A DNA stretch of 59,701 nucleotides from Propionibacteriaceae bacterium (GTDB lineage: Bacteria; Actinomycetota; Actinomycetes; Propionibacteriales; Propionibacteriaceae): positions 1-59,701 of the forward strand of contig JADGPA010000016.1 of assembly GCA_017882685.1 (NCBI GenBank), read 5' to 3'. Position 1 is the first letter of the stretch. Every line of letters starts with the position of its first letter. Positions 31,612 through 39,740 of the stretch are shown piece by piece. Position numbers and translations under genes: made by a program. The notes beneath the pieces are model-generated. The model ran no database searches and was not told the DNA's origin. It worked only from the letters and a program-made list of their open reading frames with translations.

Positions 31612-32004
31612 ATGCTGATCGTCACGAGTAACGACATTCCCGGCTACCGCATCGAGGCGGTGCTCGGCGAGGTCATGGGCATGACCGTCCGGAGCGCCAA
31701 CATTGGCGCCAACTTCGTCGCCAGTTTCCGCGCGATCGGCGGTGGGGAGGTGGACGAATACACCCGCCTCGTCTACGACAGCCGCCAGCAGGTGATGCAG
31801 CGAATGTGGCAGGACGCGGTCAGCCGCGGCGCCAACGCGATCACGGCGATGCGCTTCGACACCGGCTCCATCGGCCAGGCCTTCACCGAGGTGTGCGCCT
31901 ACGGCACGGCCGTCGTGGTGGAACCGATCGCCCAGGGCCAGGCCGGCGCCACCAAGCAGTCCGTCGGGGTGGTCGCGAACCAGGGTCAGGCCCCGCAGGG
32001 CTGA
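31612..32004 (+). CDS. YbjQ/UPF0145 family protein
   Basis: A 130-residue protein with the YbjQ pattern: 'IVTSNDIPGYRIEAVLGEVMGMTVRSANIGANFVASFRAIGGGEVDEYTRLVYDSRQQVMQRM' and 'GANAITAMRFDTGSIG...EVCAYGTAVVVEP'. The family forms pentameric beta/alpha assemblies and has been called heavy-metal binding, but the biological role is not established. A single ATG precedes the motif; the C-terminal 25 residues are Gln/Gly-rich and likely flexible. Convergent with the next gene, with the two stops directly adjacent. Confidence 0.85.
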   Translation: MLIVTSNDIPGYRIEAVLGEVMGMTVRSANIGANFVASFRAIGGGEVDEYTRLVYDSRQQVMQRMWQDAVSRGANAITAMRFDTGSIGQAFTEVCAYGTAVVVEPIAQGQAGATKQSVGVVANQGQAPQG

Positions 32005-32247
32005 TCAGGCCTTGTTGTCGGGTGCGCCCGCGTCCGGGCCGGTCTTGCCGGTCTTCCTCTGGCGTCCGGAAACGCCGCCGTGCACCTGCCAGTACTCCTG
32101 GACGCCCTTGATGATCGAGACGATGCCCATCGCGAGGATGAACCAGTCGAAGATGCTGGCGTCCCGCGTCATGAAGTAGAGGGCCGCCCCGATGGCAACG
32201 ATGCCGGCGATCAGGTACATCAGGGGACGGTTCTTGGGATCGTTCAC
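32005..32247 (-). CDS. Small two-helix membrane protein
   Basis: An 80-residue protein with two hydrophobic helices ('LMYLIAGIVAIGAALYFM' and 'FDWFILAMGIVSIIKGVQEYW') and a hydrophilic charged tail. It resembles small membrane proteins annotated only as hypothetical in actinobacteria. No function can be read from it. The start ATG at 32247 is preceded by a gap of 142 bp to the glycerate kinase stop. Confidence 0.68.
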   Translation of the reverse strand: MNDPKNRPLMYLIAGIVAIGAALYFMTRDASIFDWFILAMGIVSIIKGVQEYWQVHGGVSGRQRKTGKTGPDAGAPDNKA

Positions 32248-32389
32248 GATGGCAGCCTAGCCGTCGGCAGGTCGGAAGCGTCCCGCAGTCCTCACGTCGT
32301 GTTCGGCGCCGTCAGCGTGTTTTGAGGGTGTCCGTGCTGTGACCACGAGGCGCACCCCCGCAGCCGTCGCACCATCTTCGGTATCGAGT

Positions 32390-33523
32390 TCACCGTCTGT
32401 CGCTGAGCTCGCCCCGCAGCCAGCGTCCGACCGCATCGGCCACCGCCAGCTCGAGGTTCGCTGGCCCTTCGCGCAGTGCCGTCGCCAGATCCACCGACTC
32501 CCCGACGATCGGGACGCAGGCCTCGAACCCGAGATCGGCAATACCCTCTCCCAGCCGGCCAGCGAAGGCCATCACCGGCACCCCGTGACGCCTGGCCACA
32601 GACAGCACCCCGGCCGGGGTCTTGCCCGCCGCGGTTTGCGCGTCGAGCGCCCCCTCGCCGGTGAGCACGAGGTCGGCTCGGGCGATCGCCCGGTCGAGCC
32701 CCGTTGCCTCCGCGACCACCTCGACGCCGGGACGCAGCCGTGCACCCAGCGAGAGGAAGGCCATGCCCAGTCCACCCGCGGCGCCAGCACCCGGCAGGTC
32801 CCGGACATCGGGCAGCCCGGCGGCGACAAGGGCGTCGGCAAGGCGGGCGAGGGTGGCGTCCAGCACCGGAACCTGCGCCGGGGTGGCGCCCTTCTGCGGG
32901 CCGAACACCTGCGACGACCCGAGCGGCCCCAGCAGCGGGTTGGTGACATCGCTGGCCAAGTCGATCCTCAGGCCGGCCAGCAGCGGCTCCAGCCCGGAGA
33001 CATCAACGCGCGCCAACCGGGCCAGGCCAACGGGGGAGGGCGCGACGTCCGCGTCGGCGGCATCGAGCAGCCGGACACCCAGCCCGACCAGCAGCCCGGC
33101 ACCGCCGTCGGTGGTCGCCGAGCCACCCAGGCCCACGAGCAGCCGGTTCGCGCCGGCGGCCACGGCACCCAGCACCAGGTCGGCCACCCCTCGGGAGTCC
33201 GATCGCATCACGTCCCGCTCCGCTGGCTCGACGAGCCCGATGCCGATGGCGGCAGCCACCTCCAGCACGGCGAGACCGTCGGATGTCAGGCCGTAGCCAG
33301 CCCTGACGGGGCGGCCGAGCGGGTCCCTCGCCGACACGTCGCGCCGCACCGCACCGAGCGCTGCGACCAGCGTTTCCATCGTCCCCTCACCGCCGTCGGC
33401 CATCGGCATGAGCATGCACTCGGCCTCCGGGGTCGCCCGCCGGACCCCGCGAGCCATGGCAGCGGCCGCCTCGGGGGCCGTCATCGACTCCTTGAACGAG
33501 TCGGGGGCAAGGACGATCCTCAT
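32390..33523 (-). CDS. Glycerate kinase (GlxK/GarK family)
   Basis: A 377-residue kinase with the family start 'RIVLAPDSFKESMTAPEAAAAM', 'CMLMPMADGGEGTMETL' and the glycine-rich 'LLVGLGGSATTDGGAGLL', followed by 'DVTNPLLGPLGSSQVFGPQKGA' and 'VLTGEGALDAQTAAGKTP'. It phosphorylates D-glycerate with ATP, normally to 2-phosphoglycerate, feeding glyoxylate, serine or sugar-acid breakdown into glycolysis. It follows the tandem MarR gene by 19 nt, so the two regulators and this enzyme may form one transcript. Confidence 0.93.
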   Translation of the reverse strand: MRIVLAPDSFKESMTAPEAAAAMARGVRRATPEAECMLMPMADGGEGTMETLVAALGAVRRDVSARDPLGRPVRAGYGLTSDGLAVLEVAAAIGIGLVEPAERDVMRSDSRGVADLVLGAVAAGANRLLVGLGGSATTDGGAGLLVGLGVRLLDAADADVAPSPVGLARLARVDVSGLEPLLAGLRIDLASDVTNPLLGPLGSSQVFGPQKGATPAQVPVLDATLARLADALVAAGLPDVRDLPGAGAAGGLGMAFLSLGARLRPGVEVVAEATGLDRAIARADLVLTGEGALDAQTAAGKTPAGVLSVARRHGVPVMAFAGRLGEGIADLGFEACVPIVGESVDLATALREGPANLELAVADAVGRWLRGELSDRR

Positions 33524-33542
33524 GTGTTCACTCTGGCAGCGG

Positions 33543-34367
33543 TTACGCGATGTCGTCCGACCTCGAACGGATCAGGGCCGAACCCATCACGTCGGCAAGC
33601 ACCTCGGCGTGCCGCTCGAGCACGTCCAGCGCCGCCTCTGCAGCCTTGGCACCCTTCGGGGTGAAGCTGACAAGGACGGCCCGGCGGTCGCCCGCGTCGG
33701 GGCCCTGCGTGCGCAGTACGAGACCCAGTGCCTCGAGGCGGTCGAGCAGCGTGCTGGTGCCGCTGCTCGACATCCGCAGCGCAGCCGCGAGTTGGGCCGG
33801 CCGGAGTCCGCCGTGCTGATGGATCAGGGCCATCACGAAGCGCTCACGCCATTCCAGCGGTCCGAGCGGTCGCATGGCAGCACTGACGTCGTCGACGTAG
33901 GCGGCGCCGACGCTGCCGAGACGTTCCCCGGCCTCCAGCACGGACTGGTCTGACCAGGTGTCCGGCCCGGCCGGGAATCCCAGGAGGTTGGTGCACGTGC
34001 GCAGCTCGTCGGCACGCCCGAGCAGCACCTGTCGCAGTGCCTTCTCGAAGGCACGCAGGCGTGCATCACCCTTCGGGCTGAGCCCGAGGCGCATCGAGCG
34101 GCGGTCGGTGCTGTCGACCGACCGATCGACCAAATCCTCTGCCTCGAAGCGAGCGAGGGCGTGGGACAAGGAACTGCGCGACATCCCCAAGGACTCGGCG
34201 AGCCGGCTCGGCGTAAGGCCCGGGCGCGTATGCAGGGCGAGCAGGATCTGCACCTGCCGGTTGCCGGAGTTGCCCGCGCCGAGCGTCTCGACCGCAGCCT
34301 GGGTGAGGTCGACGGTCAGGGTGAACAACAGCACGCCGGCCTGCAACATGGTGTCGCGATCAGGCAT
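33543..34367 (-). CDS. Tandem MarR-family regulator (two winged helices in one chain)
   Basis: 274 residues with two MarR-like halves. The first reads 'LLALHTRPGLTPSRLAESLGMSRSSLSHALARFEAEDLVDRSVDSTDRRSMRLGLSPKG' and the second 'LIHQHGGLRPAQLAAALRMSSSGTSTLLDRLEALGLVLRTQGPDAGDRRAVLVSFTPKG'. Each has a helix-turn-helix plus a wing with the DRR-type Arg motif. Usual MarR proteins are about 140-160 residues and dimerise; here the dimer may be built into one polypeptide. The start overlaps the end of the upstream regulator by 8 nt. Target genes are likely to be its own operon, including glycerate kinase. Confidence 0.85.
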   Translation of the reverse strand: MPDRDTMLQAGVLLFTLTVDLTQAAVETLGAGNSGNRQVQILLALHTRPGLTPSRLAESLGMSRSSLSHALARFEAEDLVDRSVDSTDRRSMRLGLSPKGDARLRAFEKALRQVLLGRADELRTCTNLLGFPAGPDTWSDQSVLEAGERLGSVGAAYVDDVSAAMRPLGPLEWRERFVMALIHQHGGLRPAQLAAALRMSSSGTSTLLDRLEALGLVLRTQGPDAGDRRAVLVSFTPKGAKAAEAALDVLERHAEVLADVMGSALIRSRSDDIA

Positions 34368-34833
34368 GGGTGGGTACCGCCGGGCACATTCCGGGACGGG
34401 CGAAGGGGGCCAGCGTCATGGGTTCCGGAGCCAGTGCGTCGATCAGGCCTTCGTGGTCGCGGGACGCACCGAGTCGCGCGCCCCATCGGCGTCCGATCGA
34501 GACTGCGGCAGCACCCTGGTGCGGCGAGGCCCCCAGGTGCTCGGCTAGGGCTTCGACGAATGACTCGTCCGCCAACCCTGCGGACGGCCCCCAAGAGGCC
34601 CGACTGCCCGCAACCGTCGGCGCGTAGGCCTTCGATGGGCGGCCCCTTCCGTGGGGAGGCTGCCGGCGAACCGACACCCACCCGGCGTCGAGCAACGTCT
34701 TCAGGTGGAGGCGCATGGTGTTGGGGTGACCGCCGAGGGCGCCTGGCAATTCTGCGACGGTCATCGGACGCTGCGAACCGACCAGTGCCCGGCGTACGCG
34801 AAGCACGGCGGCACTGAGGTTGTCCGGAACCAT
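34360..34833 (-). CDS. ArsR-like winged-helix regulator, probably internally shortened
   Basis: 157 residues with an N-terminal wHTH (RRALVGSQRPMTVAELPGALGGHPNTMRLHLKTLLDAGWVSVRRQPPHGRGRPSKAYAPT, the DeoR/ArsR style with a glycine/arginine wing). The C-terminal part ends 'LAPFARPGMCPAVP', which looks like the final motif of longer (about 220 residue) relatives, but the usual segment between the middle helix ('GRRWGARL') and that motif is missing. This in-frame loss of about 60 residues is inferred from memory of the family. It is the first gene of the regulator/kinase operon. Confidence 0.72.
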   Translation of the reverse strand: MVPDNLSAAVLRVRRALVGSQRPMTVAELPGALGGHPNTMRLHLKTLLDAGWVSVRRQPPHGRGRPSKAYAPTVAGSRASWGPSAGLADESFVEALAEHLGASPHQGAAAVSIGRRWGARLGASRDHEGLIDALAPEPMTLAPFARPGMCPAVPTHA

Positions 34834-35074
34834 TCCTGGCGGCCCCTTCTAGCGGGATAGACCCGACCAGAATTCACTGTAGTATTGTTTATTCACATCG
34901 GCTTGGAGTAATTGAAGTCGCCAACAGATCACCGTCGCAGCACCCCTCCGCGGCGAGTCCGTCGGGGGCCCCCGGGACGTCCGCCGACCCGCCCGGCCTC
35001 CGGCGGCAACAATTCTGGCCGCTACGGCCGGTAGGTCATCTGTTTGCCGCCCGCGTCCATGAAGCTAGGTTGCC

Positions 35075-35938
35075 TCAGCTGGTGACGTCCTTGTTGCGGA
35101 ATCGCAGCCATGCCAGGAGCAGGAACACCGCAGCGTAGGCCGTGTCCACCCAAAGGCCGGTGACGATGCGGTCGGTGAAGACCGGGTCGCGCAGCAGGTC
35201 GACGAACGACATCCAGCGGTCGACCAGCAGCCACGGGTGCAGCCAGTCCAGCTGCGGGACGGCGTCCAGGATCCACAGCAGGGTGCTCAGCATGGCCGTG
35301 GCGACGGTGGCAGCGATCGGCTGCTCGGTGAGGGTGGAGATGAACAGCCCGATCATGGCCAGCGCGCTCAGGCCGGCGGCCAGATAGGCGACGGCGAGGA
35401 GCAGTCGCAGCAGGCCCTCTACCACTCCGAGACGGGTGCCGGACAAGGTGGTGAGCGGTCCGATGTTGAACAGCACGGCCCCGGTGAGCAGACCGCTGAG
35501 CGCGACGACGGCTGCCCCCACGAGGCTGCCGATGGCCAGCGAGACAGCCTTGATCACCAGCAGGCGGCCGCGCGCCACCGGAGCGATCAGGAGGTAGCGC
35601 AGCGTCCCCTGGTTGGCTTCGCCGGCGACCGCGTCCCCGGCAAGCACGGACACGGCGAGCGGCAGGAACAAGGCGATCTCCACGCTGAGGCCGGCGAACC
35701 CGAGGAAGATCCCGTTGCCGGCGACCGCGGATATCAGGTCACCGCCAGGCGAGCGGGGATGCCGGACCGCGGAGACCTTGAGCGCGATCCCGACCAGCAC
35801 GACGAGCCCGAACAGGACGCCGAGGCCGACCCGGTTGCGCCGGCGACCGAACACCAGCCCCAGCTCGGAGCCGAGCAGCCGGAACCATGCCCGCACCGGA
35901 CGGGAGCGGCGCGGGACCGCCACCTCAGCCGCTGACAT
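35075..35938 (-). CDS. ABC-2 type transporter permease
   Basis: A 287-residue membrane protein with a basic N-terminus and about six hydrophobic segments ('VGLGVLFGLVVLVGIALKVSAV', 'GIFLGFAGLSVEIALFLPLAVSVLAGD', 'VVALSGLLTGAVLFNIGPL', 'LLLAVAYLAAGLSALAMIGLFISTL', 'TVATAMLSTLLWIL', 'TAYAAVFLLLAWLRF'). The motif 'DAVAGEANQGTLRYLLIAPVARGRLLVIKAV' is the ABC-2 coupling segment. It forms the membrane part of an exporter with the ATPase directly upstream, overlapping it by 14 nt. The exported substrate is unknown. Confidence 0.9.
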   Translation of the reverse strand: MSAAEVAVPRRSRPVRAWFRLLGSELGLVFGRRRNRVGLGVLFGLVVLVGIALKVSAVRHPRSPGGDLISAVAGNGIFLGFAGLSVEIALFLPLAVSVLAGDAVAGEANQGTLRYLLIAPVARGRLLVIKAVSLAIGSLVGAAVVALSGLLTGAVLFNIGPLTTLSGTRLGVVEGLLRLLLAVAYLAAGLSALAMIGLFISTLTEQPIAATVATAMLSTLLWILDAVPQLDWLHPWLLVDRWMSFVDLLRDPVFTDRIVTGLWVDTAYAAVFLLLAWLRFRNKDVTS

Positions 35939-36878
35939 CGAAACCCTCCCCGGTGAGCTGTACGAACAGGTCCTCCAGTGTCGGGGTGACCTGCACGAAC
36001 TCGGCGACGGTGATCCCCGCCCGCACCATGGCCTGCACGATCCACTCCGGCGCGACCTCGCCGAGGCTGCCGCCGATGCCGCCGTCGATCTCCGTGCCGT
36101 CGGAGACGCCGATGGTAGCCAGCACGGCCAGGGCTGGCACCGGGTCGCGGGTGCGCATGCGGAACCGGGTGGCGGTGAGGGCCCTGAGTTCGCTCATCGG
36201 GCCCTGGGCCACCAACTTGCCCGCCCGCATCACGCCCAGGTGGGTGCAGAGCTGCTCCACCTCTGCCAGCAGGTGGCTGGAGACGAAGACGGTTGTTCCG
36301 TCGGCGGCGAGTTCCGCGATCAGGTGCCGCACCTCGCGCGTCCCCTGCGGGTCGAGGCCGTTGGTGGGTTCGTCGAGTACCAGCAGTTCGCGGGGTTGTA
36401 GCAGCGCGGCGGCGATCCCCAGGCGCTGGCGCATGCCCAGCGAATAGGCGCGGTACTTCTTGGTGGCCGCAACGGTCAGGCCAACCCGGTCGAGCGCCGC
36501 AGCAACCCGAACGGACGCGGTACTCGGGTCACTGCGCCGGTCGGCGGCATCCAGTCGCAGCAGGTTGGCCCGTCCGGAGAGGTAGGGGTGGAAGGCCGGG
36601 CCCTCGACCAGGGCACCGACGCGCGGCAGCACGTCGGTGGCAGCCGACGGCATTGCCTGTCCCAGCACGCTGCACCCGCCACCGTCCGGGCGGACGAGGC
36701 CGAGCAGCATGCGGATGGTCGTGGTCTTGCCGGAGCCGTTCGGCCCGATGAACCCGTAGACCGCGCCGCGCGGCACGTCCAGATCGATGGCATCAACGAC
36801 GAGTTGGCTTCCGAAGCGCTTGGCGAGCGCCGCAGAAGCGACCGCAGGCGAGTCCTCCGATGCCTGCGATTCAGCCAT
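35925..36878 (-). CDS. ABC-2 type transporter ATP-binding protein
   Basis: A 317-residue ATPase of the exporter (CcmA/DrrA) type: Walker A GPNGSGKT, signature YSLGMRQRLG, Walker B LLVLDEPTNGLDPQGTREVRHL, and a C-terminal tail. It powers the permease that overlaps it by 14 nt. The preceding gene in the transcript direction encodes an exported LolA-like protein, 18 nt away, suggesting a three-gene operon for moving lipid or lipoprotein-like cargo, an inference from gene order. Confidence 0.93.
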   Translation of the reverse strand: MAESQASEDSPAVASAALAKRFGSQLVVDAIDLDVPRGAVYGFIGPNGSGKTTTIRMLLGLVRPDGGGCSVLGQAMPSAATDVLPRVGALVEGPAFHPYLSGRANLLRLDAADRRSDPSTASVRVAAALDRVGLTVAATKKYRAYSLGMRQRLGIAAALLQPRELLVLDEPTNGLDPQGTREVRHLIAELAADGTTVFVSSHLLAEVEQLCTHLGVMRAGKLVAQGPMSELRALTATRFRMRTRDPVPALAVLATIGVSDGTEIDGGIGGSLGEVAPEWIVQAMVRAGITVAEFVQVTPTLEDLFVQLTGEGFDVSG

Positions 36879-36896
36879 CGGTGCTCCGGTCTTGGC

Positions 36897-37976
36897 TCAC
36901 TTGGCGGCGAGTGCCTGGTAGAGCCGTTCGGGCACCACCGAGCCGACGGCAACCCGGCCGTCGTCAGTGATCACGGCGTTCACGAGGCTCGTGCTGAACA
37001 GTCGTCCCTTGCCCCAGTCGCCGGAGACCACCGGCAGCGAGTCGAGCAGCACCTTGGCCTGCCCGTTGGGCTTGTCGGTCGTGGGCATGTCCATCACAGC
37101 GACGGTTGCCCAGCCGGAGCCGAAGGTCTTCGGCTTCGTGCCGGTCTTCTTCCCCGACGCGGACGGGGCGGAGGCGTCAGCCTTGTGCTCGGTGACGGTC
37201 ACGCCGGCCGGCGGCTGGAAGTCGAAGACCGACGGTGCTGGCACGGCGTAGTCGATCGAGGTGGCGGCGACGGTGACGGCGTCCTGGCCGTCATCGGCGA
37301 TCACCCGCAGGCCCAGCGGAACGAAGCGCTCCGCGTCCACGGAAACGCGCACCTGGCTGATCAGGCTGTCGCCGTCCTTCGGGGTGAGAACCAACTGGTA
37401 GACCGCGCGCCCGGCAACGTAGCCGGTGCCGGAGGTGGCCACGTCCGTGGTGGGGCTGAGCTTGTCGAGCAGGTCCTTGATGGCCGTGGTCGGCGACACC
37501 GGGATGCCCGACGGCTTCGGGGTCGGCGCCTCGATCTTCGAGTGCACGGCCTCCTGCTTGGTGCTCGACCACGCCCACACGTCCAGGCCGTTGCGGGTGA
37601 TCGAGCTCTCGGTCGTTCCGTCGACCAGGGCAACCTTCGCTTTGTCCGGCTCTGCAAGCCAGACCCTGACGGTGTGGGTCCCGGTCAGGAGGGCAAGCGC
37701 CGAGCTGAGGTCGTTGCCGGCATCGCCGAGGTCGGAGGGGAGTGCCGGCAAGCCGAGGTCGCTGCGCTGCTCGAAGGTGGCGCTCAGGCCGTCCACCTGC
37801 GCTGCGGCGACCTTGCCGAGAAGCTCTGCGGGCGTCAGTGGCGGCAGTACCGGGTCGGCCGCCGCTCCCCTTACGGCCAGGCCGGTGATGCCTGCTGCCG
37901 CGAGCACTCCGGCGGCGACGAGTGCCAGTGTCCGTGTCCGCGCGGACTTCGGCTGCGTGACCTGATGTGAGCTCAT
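36897..37976 (-). CDS. LolA-like exported protein
   Basis: A 359-residue protein with a long signal/anchor ('TLALVAAGVLAAAGITGLAVRG') and then a LolA/LolB-type beta fold: 'AAAQVDGLSATFEQRSDLGLPALP', 'TVRVWLAEPDKAKVALVDGTTESSITRNGLDVWAWSSTKQEAVHS' and 'YQLVLTPKDGDSLISQVRVSVDAERFVPLGLRVIADDG' (MucB/DUF2092-like). These proteins bind a lipid chain in a hydrophobic cavity. It is the first gene of an operon with an ABC-2 exporter. In an organism without the classical outer membrane this suggests lipid transfer at or beyond the cytoplasmic membrane. Confidence 0.8.
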   Translation of the reverse strand: MSSHQVTQPKSARTRTLALVAAGVLAAAGITGLAVRGAAADPVLPPLTPAELLGKVAAAQVDGLSATFEQRSDLGLPALPSDLGDAGNDLSSALALLTGTHTVRVWLAEPDKAKVALVDGTTESSITRNGLDVWAWSSTKQEAVHSKIEAPTPKPSGIPVSPTTAIKDLLDKLSPTTDVATSGTGYVAGRAVYQLVLTPKDGDSLISQVRVSVDAERFVPLGLRVIADDGQDAVTVAATSIDYAVPAPSVFDFQPPAGVTVTEHKADASAPSASGKKTGTKPKTFGSGWATVAVMDMPTTDKPNGQAKVLLDSLPVVSGDWGKGRLFSTSLVNAVITDDGRVAVGSVVPERLYQALAAK

Positions 37977-38160
37977 GACTCAATGATGCCCCCGATCGCA
38001 ACCCCTTCATCGACGCCAGGGCGGGAGCGTGTGGGCGTGGTACGCGCTTCCTGTGTGTCTGCTGAGCATCGGTCGCAGACCGGCCCCCATGCTTGCTGGC
38101 TGTCACTCGATAGGGGTCTGTTGAGGGCTTGCCGGACTTCCTAGCATATTGCTATCGCCC

Positions 38161-38182
38161 CGTCCAGGGTTCGCCCTGGACG
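38161..38182 (+). terminator. 9-bp stem with TTCG tetraloop
   Basis: CGTCCAGGG and CCCTGGACG are perfect reverse complements around a TTCG loop. The hairpin sits between the LolA operon start (minus strand, 37976) and the truncated DUF2200 remnant. No gene ends right next to it on either strand and there is no T-tract, so its use as terminator is unproven. The rest of the 37977-38306 gap shows no gene; a TAGCATATTGCTA near-palindrome lies at 38142-38154. Confidence 0.6.
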
Positions 38183-38306
38183 CTCGACTCACGCCGACCT
38201 ATGGGGGGCGCCGGGGTCATGTCGCGTGTTGGAGTGACGCTGCGCAAGGAGGGGAACGCGGGCCACTCCAGCAGGGCGGCATTATGCGACGACGGAGGGG
38301 CAGATC

Positions 38307-38393
38307 GTGGCGGGACACCGGATCCTTGCGACCAGCTTCGCCAGCATCTACCCGCTCTGCGTCCAGACGGCAGCAATCACTTCAGTGTGCTGA
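38307..38393 (+). pseudogene. DUF2200 gene fragment (N-terminal end only)
   Basis: A GTG preceded by GGAGGGG starts a frame reading [20 protein letters not shown], the typical start of DUF2200 proteins (about 120 residues). After roughly 20 residues it runs into the 3' end of the broken alcohol dehydrogenase gene on the opposite strand and stops at 38391. The rest of the gene is missing, apparently cut away by a deletion near 38370. Confidence 0.7.
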
Positions 38394-39274
38394 TGTCGAT
38401 GACGAAGCGGTAGCGGACGTCGGAGGCGAGGACGCGCTCGTAGGCCTCGTTGATCTGCCCCGCCGGTATCAGTTCGATGTCGGACGATGCCGTGCTCGGC
38501 GCAGAAGTCGAGCATCTCCTGGGTCTCGCGGATGCCGCCGATGCCCGACTCGGCGAAGGAGCGCCGGTTCCCGAACAGGGTGAAGACGTGGAGCGGCAGT
38601 GCCTGCGGGGGCGCCCCGACGTTGACCATGGTGCCGTCGAGGGCGAGGAGGCCGAGGTAGGCGTCGAGGTCGATGACCGCGCTGACGGTGTTGATGATCA
38701 GGTCGAAGCTGCTGTGGAGCTGCTCGAACGTGGCTGGGTCGCTGGTGGCGTAATGGCCGGCCTTCCAGTGCCGCAGCGGGGAATAGGTGGTGATGCCGGC
38801 ACACAGCAGCGGCGCAGCCGCCTCGTACGGGATCGACTCGGGTACCCGCAGCACGAAGTCCTCATCCACCACCACATGGGTGGAGTAACCACCCTGCGTG
38901 ACGGTGCCGTCGGTGTCGACCGAGGCGTAGGTGCCAATGTTGCCGTTCAGGCAGTACTGCTCCTCACCGGCCAGACAGTTGACGCACTCCCGACAGGAGT
39001 TGACCATGCAACCCACACCCACACGGTCACCGACCGCGTGCAAGCTGACGTCCGTGCCAACCTCGGCGACGACGCCGACAATCTCGTGCCCGACGGGTGA
39101 GCGGATAGGCCACCGGCCCCCAGTCCCCACGGACGGTGTGGATGTCGGAATGGCAGATGCCGGCGTACCGGATCTCGATCAGCACATCCTTGGGCCCACG
39201 TCCCGGCGCTGGATGGTGGTAGGAACGAGGGGCTCGGTCGCCGAGGGAGCGGCGTAGGCGTTGACGGTGAGCAT
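38377..39274 (-). pseudogene. Zinc-dependent alcohol dehydrogenase, broken in several places
   Basis: A normal Zn-ADH of about 350 residues can be reconstructed over several frames. The ATG at 39274 ([13 protein letters not shown]) is fine, but the frame changes near 39195, again near 39094 and again near 38485; the recognisable parts are '[24 protein letters not shown]' (zinc-site Cys-His), '[12 protein letters not shown]', '[15 protein letters not shown]', '[30 protein letters not shown]'. At about 38755 the protein goes from LRHWKAG directly to HYATSD, so about 45 residues of the NAD-binding fold (GxGGLG region) are lost. It is not functional as read. Confidence 0.85.
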
Positions 39275-39441
39275 GCGTGTCCTTCAGGTCCATGTCGGGG
39301 GTCCAGGGCGACAACGTGCGCGCCCGGCGATACGAGGCTATCCAGGGCACGGTACGCGTGGGAGGTTCCCCGGGTACCTCCCCCCACCGTCCTCGGGGGC
39401 CAGCTCACACCTAGCCGGGTCTGGTGGGCCACACTGGCGGG

Positions 39442-39669
39442 GTGGAGATCGAAATCAGCGATGACAGCATCCGTTTGGGGCAATTGCTCAAGTTCGCAAG
39501 TGTCGTCACTGACGGTGGCGAGGCCAAGGCGTTGATCGCGAGCGGCGACGTACGTGTCGATGGCGAGCCAGAAACCAGGCGCGGCCGCCAGGTGCACGTC
39601 GGCTCGCTGGTGGAGGTGGATCTTCCGCAGGGACGGCAGGAGCTTCGCGTGGTAGCGCCCAAGGCCTGA
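39442..39669 (+). CDS. S4-domain RNA-binding protein (YbcJ/YlmH-like)
   Basis: A 75-residue protein with one S4 domain: 'IRLGQLLKFASVVTDGGEAKALIASGDVRVDGEPETRRGRQVHVGSLVEV'. The S4 domain binds structured RNA; small stand-alone members are thought to act in ribosome or rRNA/stalled tRNA quality control. The GTG at 39442 fits the domain; a GTG at 39424 would add six residues. The upstream gap (39275-39441) holds a 7-bp stem GGGAGGT/ACCTCCC at 39360-39382. It lies 71 nt before cobQ on the same strand. Confidence 0.8.
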   Translation: MEIEISDDSIRLGQLLKFASVVTDGGEAKALIASGDVRVDGEPETRRGRQVHVGSLVEVDLPQGRQELRVVAPKA

Positions 39670-39740
39670 CGAGGTTGGAGTGCTTCGAGCGGCACGGCCC
39701 GAACAAGAACTCGCGGAAGTTCAAATGGGAGGATGCCCCG

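Noticed and set aside
34834-35074. Possible gene or terminator in the gap after the ABC-2 permease
   Set aside because: Only a short GGCCG/CGGCC stem and an AT-richer promoter-like stretch with GTGAAT direct repeats near 34880-34900; no coding signal.
38348-39130. Intact 260-residue alcohol dehydrogenase
   Set aside because: The frame lacks the real N-terminus, the NAD-binding fold and the true C-terminus; motifs continue in other frames, so it is a pseudogene.
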